Source: Diacronema lutheri
Lineage: Eukaryota; Haptophyta; Pavlovophyceae; Pavlovales; Pavlovaceae
Direction: 5' to 3'
Assembly: GCA_019448385.1 (NCBI GenBank)
Contig: JAGTXO010000034.1
Coordinates: 341,429-405,428, forward strand
Length of the DNA: 64,000 nt
Position 1 is the stretch's first letter, and every line of letters starts with the position of its first letter. The position numbers and the translations under genes are program-made. The notes under the pieces were generated by a model. That model was given only the letters and a program-made list of their open reading frames with translations, was not told the origin of the DNA and searched no databases. Positions 55,701-64,000 of this stretch are shown here, one piece after another.

Positions 55701-58700
55701 CAGGACGGCGAGGGCCGCAGGGCGCCGTCGACGTCGCGCATCGGCGGGCCGCGAGCCCGCCGCGCAGCCGTGCGGCGCGCGCGAGGCGCTCGGCGGCGCG
55801 CGCGCCGCACGGCGCGCGCGGCGGCGCGCACGCCAGCGACGGCTGCGGCCACGCCGCGCGCCAACACGGCCGCGGCGTGCGCCATCGCACCGAGCACGGC
55901 GCGTGGCGCGCCGAGCAAGCGCAGCAAGCGCGACGCCGTCGCGCGCGCCGGCGCACCGTGTGCAGGGGCCTCGCCAGCGCCAGCACCGACGCCGCCATCG
56001 CCGCAGCCGCAGGTGGCGTCGCCGCCGCCGCAGGCGTCGCGACGGACGCCGCCGCCGCCGAAACAACCGCCGCACACGTCGCCGCCGACGTTGCCACCCC
56101 AGCCGCCGTTGCGTGCGCAGGTGGCTGCGGCGCGTGCGTGCGGGAGGCGTGCCGTGCGGCGCGCATCACACGGGCTGCGCGACGCGAGCGACGCCGCCGG
56201 GGTCCCCGCTGCGCCAGGCGCGCCGTGCGCGCCAGCCTCGCCGGCCTCGCCGGCGCGCGGTCGCGCGCTCGCCTCGACGTGGCCGCCTCCGCCGCCATCG
56301 CCGCCGTCGAACCGGGCGGCGGAGGGCTGCCGCTCGAACCGCTCGTCGGCGTCGGCCGCCACCGCCGCCTCGCGCTCCGCCGCCGCGGCGGCCGCACGGC
56401 GCGCGTGGCGGAGCGCGCGGCCGCCGTCCGCTGCGCGGCGTGGCGGCGCGGGCGCGGGCTTCGGCGCGCGCGGCCCCTCGGCGCGCTCGCGGAGCACGGC
56501 GAGCGGCGTGCCCGTGGCGACGCTCGTGCAGACGCGCCGCAAGGCGGCGCTTACGCACGCGTGGACGACGCGCGCCGTCCGCTTGTCGGCGGCGCGCGCG
56601 GCGCGGCGCGCGGCCTTGGCGGCGGCCTTTTTGGCGCGCCTCTGCTCCGCCTGCTCCGACAGCGCGCGCGCCTGGCGCTCGGCTGCGAGCGCGTCCTCGG
56701 GCGAAACGGTCGGCCTCGGCGGCCGCGCGCGCGCGCTGCGACGCTGCGCGCTGCGGCGGTCGGACGGCGGCTGCCGCGGCGGCGAGGACGGCGAGCGCGA
56801 GCTCGGCGTGGGCGACCAATCGCCGCTGACGGTTGCGAGCGGCGCAAACGGGTTGTCGTCCCCGCGACCCGCGGCGTGCGACAGTGCACGCGGCGTCGGG
56901 CGCCGGCCGACCGCTGGCGGGCCCCACTCGGACGGCGGCTCCGAGGGCGAGCGCGCCGTCGGCGCCGCGCGTTGCGCGGCCGGCGGCGCCTCCCGGTCCA
57001 GCGCCGCCTGCTCTCTCGCCGCGGCCTGCTCGTCACCCTCCGGCACGCCACGCGGCGCGAGCACCGCGGTGGCGCAGCGCGTCGCGTTGAGCAACGCCGC
57101 CTCCATCTGCCGCACGCTGGCCTTGGCGCACGCCACACCCTGTCTCGCCCGGCGCAGCGCCTCGTGCGCGCGGCGCACATCCGCGTCGGCATCTTCGCGC
57201 ATGCCAAAGTGCGCCTGTTGCAGCCGCAGGTCCGCAGGGCGCCCCTGCGCGCGAGGGGCACGGGCGCGGCGGCGCGCAGGTGACGGAGCTGGCGCGCCGT
57301 TCTGCGCTGCGCGCACGCCAATCGACGGGCGCGCGCGCGGCGGGGCGCGCGCGCGCGCGCGCGCGCGCGCTGCCTACCCAGCCGCCGGCCGGCTCGCGCG
57401 AGCGCGCCAGCTGCTCCGCCGCCTCGGCGTCGAGCACGCGCTGCTGCGCCTCCTCCTCGCCCAGTGCAGCGAGGTGCAGCCGGCGGGCTGCCTTGCGGCA
57501 GTTGCCCTCCGCCTTGCCCACGGCCTTGCGCGCCGCGTCGACGGGGTCGTCGTTGGCTCTGGCGCGCCTGCGCTTGCCCTTGTCGGCGGGCGGCGGCTTG
57601 GCGCGCTGCAGCGTGCCGAGCGCGTCGTCGGCTCCGCGCGCGGCCGCCCGCGGGCGGCGGGCCCCAAAAAGCGCACCGGTCGCCGTGCGCGCCGCGCAAG
57701 CAACGACCAGCGCTGACATGCCGGCGAAGACCGCACCGCCCAGCGCCACGGTTGCCACGATGCGCAGCGTCCCGTGCGCAAGCTGCGCTGCCTCCGCCGC
57801 TTTGGCGGCCTCGCGCGCGCGCGCATCGGCGGCTCTCATCTCGTGCAGCAGCCCGGCCGCGCCGCTCGCGCCGTCGCGGCCGCGCGCGAGCTCGCACAGC
57901 ACCGCCGCCGCGCGCCGCGTGGGCTCGCGCGCGAGCAGCTGCGCGCCGCCGTCGGGGCGCAGCTTCTCAACGAACTCGACAAACGTCGCGTCGCGCCAGA
58001 GGGACATGCGGAAGGCCCTGTGCACCGCCCCCTCCTGCTCGCGCATCCGCCGTGCCGCCCGCCTGCCGTCGCGCGCGTGCGCGTGCGCGGCCGCGTCGAA
58101 TCCCGCGACGCCGCGCTGCGCGTCGCGCGCGGCCGACGACGGCGCCGCCGCGCTGCCCGCCAAGGGCGCCGCAGCGGCGACGCGCGCGTGCGGAGCGACG
58201 GGATCGCCGGCGGCCGGCGGCTCGGCGCGCTGCGGCGTGCCGTTTGCTCCGCGCGCGGCCGTCCCGGGGGAGATGGCCGCGATGGCGCCGCCAGCCGCGC
58301 CGCGCGCCAGCCACGCGCATAGGCTGCCGACGAGCTCGCCGAGACCCCCGACGGTCGCCGCGGCGGCGAGTGCGCCGGGCTTGCCGGCCGACAGCGGCTC
58401 GCGAGCGTCGTCGTCGCAGCCGCCGGCACCCGTCTTGGCGAGTGCGTCGCGCTCGCCCTCGACGCCCGCCACGACCGCCGCCCCTCCGTCGTCCGCCGCG
58501 CCGGCCGCGCGCGCGGCCGGGCGCAGAGGAGGCGTGCCGGTGCAGCCGTCGCCGCTCGTCTTCGCCGTTTCCTCCACTTTGGTCACTTCGTCGCCACCTG
58601 CGCCATCTCCGACGCCGGGGCCCTTGGTCACGCTTGCCGCCATGCGCGCCGTGCCCGCCGGCCAGCCCGCCGACTGCTCGAGCGCGGCGGCGAGCGGCGC

Positions 58701-61053
58701 GACGCGCGTCGACTCGGGCGCGCTCTCGTCATCGGGCTCGAGCGCGTTGTGCAGGCGCGCGAGCGCGCGCTCGACGGCCGCGGCGCCACTGCCGGGGGCG
58801 CGGCTCGCCGCGCGCACCGCGCGCCGCCAGGCCGGCGCGAACATGAGCGCCGGCTCGAGCGCCGCGAGCGCGCGCGCCTCGCGCGCGTCGCTCGCGCCGA
58901 GGCGCGGCGGCACGCGCGCGGCTCCGCGCGGCGCGGTGCCTCGGAAGCGTGGGCTCAGCGTGTAGGCGAGGTGCTGCGGCACGCCGCGCGCCTCCGCGCG
59001 CGCGCGTCCGTCCTCGACCTCGCGCCGCGCCTTCGCGATCGCCGGCGTGGCGCGCGCGAGCCAGTCGGGGTCGGCGGGCAGGTGGATCACGACGAGAATC
59101 GGCGCCCAGTCCAGCCGCGGGTTCTTGTGACGGTCGGGCACGACCCACACGAGCAGCACCGTGCCCTCCGCGCCGCACGCCGCCTCGTAGATCCTGGGCT
59201 GCGAGCGCCAATCGGGCCTGACGCGCAGCGCCCGCGCGTGGTCGATGGCGGCGGCGCGGTCGCCATTGAAGTGAACCGTCGTCACCTCGCCGATGACGGA
59301 CCGGCCGGACCGCCAGCAGAACACCGCGTCCGCCGACCCGCCGGCGATGGCCGCGAGCGATTCGGGCGCGGCGAGCCGCGGCAAGCCCTCGAAGGCGGCA
59401 AAGTCCTCGTGCGCATTGTACACGCCGCCCCAGCCGTCGTGCGCGTACGCGCGCGCGGCCGCTCGTACCGCGCGCGGCTGGTTCTCCACGCCCGACGTCA
59501 TGTGCCATGTCGTCCCCGCGAAGCCGGGCTCGCCCAGCTCGGCCCGCACGACGGTACCGTACCCCGCGCCCTGCGTCGGGGCGGCGAGGTGGTGCATGCC
59601 CGCGCCGGTCACGCCCTCCGTGCGCTGCCGCGTGACGATCGTGCCCGTCGCGTGCGCGAAAAGCGTGTCGACCACGGCGGGCGCGCGCCCGCTGTTCGCC
59701 CGTAGCCGCGCCCTGCCCGCTTTTAGCTGCTCGGGGTCCTTGGCGTCGTACACGCGCGCGTCCGCGTCGCCCTCATCAGGCGCAGTGTAGACGCAGCGGC
59801 GTTCGAGCGGCGCCGAGCCACCGCCGTCCGCCGCCGCCGGCGAGGTTGGCGCCGCGCCCGCCGCCACCGCGCTCGTCGCCGCCGTGCCCGTCGCCACCGC
59901 CGCAGCCGCCGCGCCCGCGGGGTCGTCGTCCCCGTCCTCCGCGCCCTCCCCGTCGTCAGCGGTGGTGGCGTCGCCATCGTCCCCGTCGCCCTCGCCCCCG
60001 CCGAGGCTGCTGAATGGTCGGGGCCCCCACGCCGAGGCGGCGCGCCGCTGCGGCGCACGCGGCGGTGGCGCTCGCGACGGCGGCCTTGGCGCCGCCGCGC
60101 CGCGCGGCCTGGCCGCCGTCGACAGCGCGCGGCCTGCAGCGCCCGTGAGCGCGTCGAGCGCGGCCGTGCGTGCGATGCGGTCGTCGGGCGCGCGCAGCGC
60201 CGCCTCGACGGCCTGCAGCAGCCCGTCGGGCGCGGATCCGCCGACACTGGCATCGCACGCCTCGGCGAGCCGCGCGGCCTCGGCGAGCCGCGCGGCCTCG
60301 CGGGGTGAACGGGCCGAAGCGCCTGGCGCGGTCGCCGAGCAGAGCGCCGATGGCGGCGCGGAGCGTGCGCGCGCGGGTCTCCTCGTACGCGGCCGTCGTG
60401 AGGCGCGCGAGGCGCGCGTCCAAAGCCTTCTTGATGTCGACAAGGACACTCGCGCGGCGGCCGTAGAGCGTCGATGCGCTCGCCACGACCTCGGCCGCGA
60501 CTGTTGCCGCGGCGAAGCAACACGCGGCCCCACTCTGCGGGGGCGCCTTGAAGGCATCGATGGGCGGCGCTGTTCTGCCGATGCGCTGCGCAAGCTTCTT
60601 GATGAGCACGCCGGCCGCCGTGGCGTACGCCGATTCGCCGTTGCCCAAGGTGCGCGAATCGGCGAGCAGGGCGAGCGCGGCGCCGGGCGGCGCGCCGCGC
60701 TGCGCGGGCGGCGCGAGGAGCAGGTACGCCGCCGTCCAGTGCACGAGGCCGCTGGACGCGCGGAGGCAGAGCGGTAGCACGACCACGAGCACCTGCCCAA
60801 ACCGGTCCGCATCCGCGCATGCTTTGCGCAGGTTGCGCAGCGCCACCTTGAGCGCATGCTGCGAGCACCCCGTGTCGCCCACCCTAACCCTGCTCGTGCC
60901 GAAATCCGCGTAACGCAGCAGGGCGATGAGGCAAGTGGATGGGACCACGTGGGGGTGGGTATCTCCCGGCGACAGAATGGTGCTGAGGGCCAGCGAGAAA
61001 CTGTCCGAGCCGCCCCGCCCGCCGGGCAAAGCGTCCTTCACGGAGTCCTCCAT
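42150..61053 (-). CDS. giant multidomain protein: protease, YqaJ nuclease, chromodomain, Fanzor
   Basis: About 6,213 residues from three exons: 61053-57378, 57244-44003, 43874-42150, with phase-0 GT-AG introns of 133 and 128 bp; exon 1 needs a one-base correction at the C-run 60302-60305. N to C: an unknown N-terminal region; an uncharacterised folded-looking segment (about residues 420-650, coding 58950-59650); a hydrophobic helix (VATVALGGAVFAGMSALVVA, about 1100); low-complexity Arg/Ala regions and an Ala-rich repeat; an intact C48/Ulp1-like protease (His2507, Asp2530, Gln2571, Cys2576); further helical, possibly degenerate protease-like modules; a YqaJ exonuclease (Asp4061, Glu4076, Lys4078); an AT-hook-like RPRGRAPWGK; a chromodomain (about 5200-5250); a Fanzor nuclease (Asp5814, Glu5996, Asp6056) and an acidic tail. 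Shared frame across 13 kb and clean joins support one gene; cleavage into parts is inference. Mobile or viral origin is likely. Confidence 0.8.
42500..44800 (-). other. Fanzor (eukaryotic TnpB-like) nuclease region of the giant protein
   Basis: C-terminal about 750 residues. After helical regions the sequence YNVAPLRTHN|VPRNVRLTAS (the bar marks the intron) resembles the Fanzor core start. RuvC-I is VVAADPNMGNITTYSAHV (Asp5814). The bridging region is Arg-rich. RuvC-II is AVFVPEPYTSMHCSM (Glu5996), where E-x-x-T-S next to the first zinc cysteine is the alternative glutamate position described for Fanzors. The zinc ribbon uses HC, RC and CPAC pairs, and RuvC-III is HRDYNAARNIF (Asp6056), nearly identical to the TnpB D-x-N-A-A-x-N-I motif. 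All catalytic acids are present, so it may be active. Family knowledge: Fanzors are RNA-guided DNA nucleases of eukaryotic mobile elements. A GPKRGRR basic patch ends the protein. Confidence 0.88.
43875..44002 (-). other. intron 2 of the giant gene (inside the Fanzor core)
   Basis: 128 bp, donor AAT|GTGCGCGCG, acceptor GCGCAG|GTGCCG. The flanking frames differ and the join restores a Fanzor-like segment. The length is not a multiple of three, so splicing is required to make the nuclease. Confidence 0.85.
45160..45330 (-). other. chromodomain of the giant protein
   Basis: EEARTYEVEAVVDERRKAGK followed by VTFQFRIRWRGYDESADTWE and PEANVSSDLVAQF. This is a clear chromodomain with the three aromatic-cage positions (Tyr, Trp, Tyr) that bind methylated lysine. 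In retroelements and some DNA transposons such domains guide insertion to heterochromatin. Confidence 0.9.
48400..49060 (-). other. YqaJ-type exonuclease domain of the giant protein
   Basis: SPRWHDERWEEVTGSKVGDV starts the domain, then GEAVALRKLAAAYGI, FAFSPDGLAIL (Asp4061), VLVEVKTLTK (Glu4076, Lys4078) and PHRDQLQLGMHVLGVSKALY. This is the S..R/W..TGS, E, SPDG, ExK, QLQ order of the YqaJ/lambda-exonuclease family found in phages and large eukaryotic DNA viruses and in transposons. All catalytic residues are present. Confidence 0.88.
52722..52797 (-). repeat. GGC/GCC trinucleotide run encoding poly-Ala
   Basis: About 24 consecutive triplets (GGC on the plus strand) encode an alanine run in the giant protein between the protease and downstream modules, next to a poly-Pro run. 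Confidence 0.95.
53150..53760 (-). other. C48/Ulp1-like cysteine protease domain of the giant protein
   Basis: LASGHFTALRLVRV carries the His (2507), YDAVLVDTL the Asp (2530), and AAQRGATCGLAIVGAL the oxyanion Gln (2571) and nucleophile Cys (2576). The residue order and spacing (23 and 46 residues) fit the Ulp1/adenain fold. It could remove SUMO-like modifiers or cut the giant protein itself. Confidence 0.75.
53930..54165 (-). repeat. coding tandem repeat (Ala-rich, about 21-residue unit)
   Basis: Four to five imperfect copies of a 60-66-bp unit containing SAFAPAADGVFPAPL-like sequence directly N-terminal to the protease domain. It is probably a flexible linker. Confidence 0.85.
57245..57377 (-). 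other. intron 1 of the giant gene
   Basis: 133 bp, donor TGG|GTAGGC, acceptor GCGCAG|GGGCGC. It moves the reading frame by one base and links the coiled-coil region of exon 1 (EEEAQQRVLDAEAAEQLA) to exon 2 (ADLRLQQAHFGM). It contains a run of alternating CG. Confidence 0.8.
60302..60305 (-). other. apparent +1 frameshift in exon 1 of the giant gene
   Basis: Upstream of this four-base C run (coding sense) the protein-like frame begins at the ATG 61053; downstream it continues one base over. Exon 1 is one base longer than a multiple of three, so a single extra C explains both facts. A tandem 18-bp duplication coding Glu-Ala-Ala-Arg-Leu-Ala follows immediately. It could be an assembly error, a real inactivating indel, or programmed frameshifting at CCG CGA G. 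Confidence 0.65.
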
Positions 61054-62958
61054 CTGCAGACTGTGGGCACGTCAGTGTCCGGATGGCGGCCCGGATGATA
61101 CTTGGGAGAATTTACATGATGCCCTGGAGAATGCCCCGCTCTCCCACAACCAGGACCCGCCAGCGCGCCGAGCCTACTCGTTTGCCCGCGCCGCCTCTCT
61201 TTGCGCGCCCGAGCGCGGCCTCCGAGCGCGGCCAACGTCCTCCGGGGGCGTGCATCGTGGCTGCTCGGAGGGGCTGCGACGCGGCGAAAGCTCGCTGCGC
61301 GGCCGCAACGTGAGCGCGCGCGCGCGGCCGCGCGCCGGCCTGCGCTGCTCTGCACGGCCGCGCGCCGGCCTGCGCAGCCTCGTCGCGCAGCGTGAGCGCG
61401 AGCGCGCGCGAGGTGAGCTCGGCGGATGGGTGCGCGGCGGCGTTGGCGGCGGGTGCGGCGGCAGGCTGGGCGGCGGGTTTGGACGGAGAGTGTCGGGGAA
61501 GAACGGGGCGCATCCTGGCTGGGAGTTGGACGGCGCCCACCACGCGCTGGCGGATCCTGGTTGCCACCACCACCCCCCCCCCCCCCCCCGGAGACGAGGA
61601 CCAGGGGCATGGCCGACTCGCTGCGCCGCACAGCGCGCGGCGCGCGGCATGCTGCGCGACCTCAAGCACATCCAGCCGCGCTCCGCCCACGCAACGCGCG
61701 CAATGCCGCGTTGCACTGCAGGTGTGCACGTGCGGCTCTCACGCGCACTGTGTTGCACGAACGGCATCACGCCACCGAGCTGCGTCCGGACCACGCGCCG
61801 CGCGCAGGCGACCACACAGGGGCGCGCCGCGCCGCGCGTGCGCGCCCTCGCAACCGTTGCAGCACGCTCTGCCTTGCACTGCGCCGAGCCGCCGCGCGCT
61901 GTGCGCGTGCATGCAGGGCGCACGCGTGCGACGAAGCGCGCGCGCGGCGAGGCGCGCGGGCGGCTCGCTGCGCGGGCGGCAACGCGCCCAGCTGCGCCCA
62001 GGCCAGGCGCGCGCCCGCGAGTGCCACCGGGACGCACTGCCCCCGCCGGGGTCGCCGCGCGCTCTGTGTGTGCGCTCGCGCGCTGCGAGCGCGGCGGAAC
62101 GTTCGTGCATGGCGCGAAGAGCGCGGCACCCGAAGACGGCTGCCCCGAGCCCGCGCCGGGTGGCAGCGAGCGGCGGCACCTCCTCGGCGAGCCCGCCCCG
62201 CGCCTTCCCCTCCACGTGGCGTTTTGAGGCAGACGGACACGCGCCCACACTGCGACTGGGCACGCTGCTCGAGGCAGACACGCACCCAACGCGCGCGCAC
62301 CACGCGCCCGCGTCGGCGGGCCGGTGTGAACGAGCGAGAGCTCGGTGTCGCCAACGGGGGCACGGGCGCGACTTCGGTCCGCCTCTCGACGGACGCAGGC
62401 GACGCTGCCGGGAACTTCCCCGACGCCTGCACATCCAGGGCTTCGAGGTACAGAGCTGGCAACAGTGCCGCTCGTCACCGATGAGGCGGCCAAGCTCGCT
62501 ATCCTTGCTGCCCTCGGCTCCACCAAACAGCCGGGCGACCCAACGGTTCGTGATCGCCTGGCCGCCAGGTGCGAACCGCGCCCGTGCAAGCGCTTCACCC
62601 GCATTCTCCGCCCCGCTGCGGACGTCCGCCTGCCGGCCGCGAACACGGCCGGTGCGCGTTGCCGCCTGGCCCAACACGAAAACCCGCCCGCCCCCGAGGC
62701 CGCAGGTCCTACCTGCCCAAGCGCAGCCCAACGGCACGCAGACAGCCCGCCTTGGCAACCGACTCGTGCGCGAGCGCTCCGCCCTCCACAAGAGCCTGCC
62801 CCACGCCACCGCCGACGCGGAGCCAGCGCAGCCGACGCCCCTCCGCGACGCTCGCGCCGCAAGGCGCAAGGGCCCCGGCGAGACGGCGTCAACCAAGCCC
62901 GCCGCTGGCACAGCGCCGGCACCCGGAGCCCACCCCAAGCCCCCGCGCACGTGCCTCG

Positions 62959-62959
<1 letters not shown>

Positions 62960-63004
<45 letters not shown>
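62960..63004 (+). repeat. poly-C tract of about 44 bases
   Basis: The longest uninterrupted C homopolymer in the window; it is followed by GATCGG and not by an acceptor AG. Confidence 0.95.
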
Positions 63005-63005
<1 letters not shown>

Positions 63006-63408
63006 ATCGGCGGACCGATTGCGTTTTGGTGCGCCAGGCTCAATGCGCCATCGCAGTGGCGGGCCCGCAGACGCAGACGCTGACATGCCCAACGCTGGGC
63101 ACTGAGGCCGCAGGCCGGCCCTCCTGGACCTGGCGGGCGAGCTGCCCGCGCAGCGGCCACGCGAGCCTCGCACTGACCGTGGCGGTCGCTGCCACCGTGA
63201 TAGCTGCGGGTGCGGCGGCCTTGGCCCCAACCCCATCATCCGTCTTCATCCCCGCCCTGCTCGCGCTCGCGGCCTACGTCGGCAATCCCTGCACCGGGAT
63301 CCGCCCCGCGAAGTCCACACAAGACTTATCCGTGCTGCACGCCAGCCGCGCGCCGCCGACGCGCGCCGCTCCCACACGCTCACCTCCGTTTCCGCGGGCG
63401 GCCCAACG

Positions 63409-63452
63409 CCCCCCCCCCCCCCCCCCCCCTCCCCCCCCCCCCCCCCCCCCCG
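63409..63452 (+). repeat. poly-C tract with one T
   Basis: Two runs of about 20 C separated by a T, followed by GGCAGG, which could serve as a splice acceptor for an unrecognised plus-strand gene. Confidence 0.95.
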
Positions 63453-64000
63453 GCAGGCGGCCATCGAGCCGCATTAGCACACCCGCCCGGGGCCTCCCGC
63501 CGCACCCGCAGCGGCTCGGCGCCTTGATCCTCCCGTCCCCGGGGTGAGGCCTTCAACCCGGGCCCAGCGCGCTCCGACTGCCTCACGCGCGCCAGCGCCA
63601 ACCTCGGCGGCATGTAGACCCCGAGCGAAAAGCCGCACTTCTCGCCGTCCTCGTCAGGCGCAAGTACGTTATCCTGCTCCTACTGCCGACGCGGCTCCCG
63701 CGCGCGCGGACTACTACGCCGGGCAGATCGCCGCAGACGCACGTGAGTGCACACGTGCGGACAAGGCGCACACGCTCGACGTCCAGTTAGCGCACGTGCA
63801 CGTGCGCGCCACTGGTCACATTTGAGCGTCCGTGCTCGCCCACAGCGTCGCCATCCACAAGATGCGCGCTGGAGCCATCCAAGCAGGCTCTGCCTGCTCG
63901 GCTTCCGCAAGGCAATTTGGGCCGCGGACAGCGGACAGCGGACGGCGTGCGCGTGCGAGGTGCGAAAGGAGGAAGAAGGTAGGGAGAGTTTGTGTGTGTT

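Larger units (their letters stand above)
61054..64000. other. 2.9 kb without a defensible gene
   Basis: Upstream of the giant gene. All six frames are Arg/Ala/Pro-rich and show no recognised domain. A plus-strand frame around 63165-63290 has hydrophobic stretches (LALTVAVAATVIAAGAAAL) but no partners. There is an in-frame stop seven codons before the ATG 61053, preceded by TCTGCAG, so additional 5' exons of the giant gene could lie here. The region may also hold the right end of the mobile element, but I found no inverted-repeat match to the left flank. Confidence 0.4.

Noticed and set aside
42150-61053. Helitron, Crypton or Polinton identity for the giant element
   Set aside because: No Rep/helicase Walker motifs, tyrosine recombinase, DDE/retroviral integrase, protein-primed polymerase or capsid was seen, so no known class can be assigned.

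Overview
The window reads as a gene-dense, GC-rich nuclear segment of a flagellated alga with a secondary plastid. A haptophyte is the most likely source, but I infer this from gene content and base composition, with no marker gene to prove it. Coding regions are broken by short spliceosomal introns (mostly donor GTGCGC, acceptor GCAG). The genes include an intraflagellar-transport protein, a COMPASS subunit, a polyadenylation factor and DHHC, SET-MYND and OSCA proteins. Several N-termini look like a signal peptide followed by an Arg/Ala-rich transit-like stretch. Introns carry long pure-C or pure-G runs, and at least four introns look GC-AG rather than GT-AG.

Layout. 1-3.5 kb, minus strand: a PHT4-like MFS transporter cut by the window edge, a PNPOx-like flavoprotein, a small duplicated gene (copy A) and a small membrane-anchored coiled-coil protein. 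3.6-7.7 kb, plus: IFT56/TTC26 in ten exons. 7.8-10.0 kb, minus: a JmjC/cupin oxygenase, divergent from histidyl-tRNA synthetase (10.1-12.5 kb, plus). 12.6-16.4 kb, minus: a dual-specificity phosphatase with gelsolin-like parts. 16.6-22.1 kb, minus: RBBP5/Swd1 with a long Ala/Glu- and Gln-rich tail. 22.4-24.1 kb, minus: a DHHC palmitoyltransferase, divergent from an Mrp/NBP35 P-loop ATPase (24.2-25.1 kb). 25.2-30.9 kb is a repeat-rich stretch: a cyclophilin-like remnant, a nuclease-like repeat ORF, a 596-bp MULE-type element with a perfect 9-bp target duplication, WDR33/FY, and copy B of the duplicated gene beside an inverted repeat. 31.0-34.9 kb, minus: a SET-MYND protein and TRMT61A. 35.0-41.7 kb, plus: a coiled-coil protein and a CSC1/OSCA channel with a very large loop.

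The standout is 42.15-61.05 kb on the minus strand. This appears to be one gene with three exons encoding a protein of about 6,200 residues. Along it are a C48/Ulp1-like cysteine protease with an intact His/Asp/Gln/Cys set, further segments that resemble degenerate copies of that fold, a YqaJ-type exonuclease, a chromodomain and, at the C-terminus, a Fanzor (eukaryotic TnpB-like) RuvC nuclease with all three acidic motifs and a zinc ribbon. The combination suggests a large mobile or virus-derived element that targets chromatin, processes DNA ends, may cleave itself into parts, and carries a putatively RNA-guided nuclease. I see no transposase, integrase, polymerase or capsid in it and could not find its terminal repeats, so its class is open. 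One base-run (60302-60305) shifts the frame near its N-terminus.

The last 3 kb (61.05-64 kb) holds two very long C tracts and no gene I can defend. Exon joins are my reading of splice motifs plus protein-family continuity. They have not been tested against transcripts.
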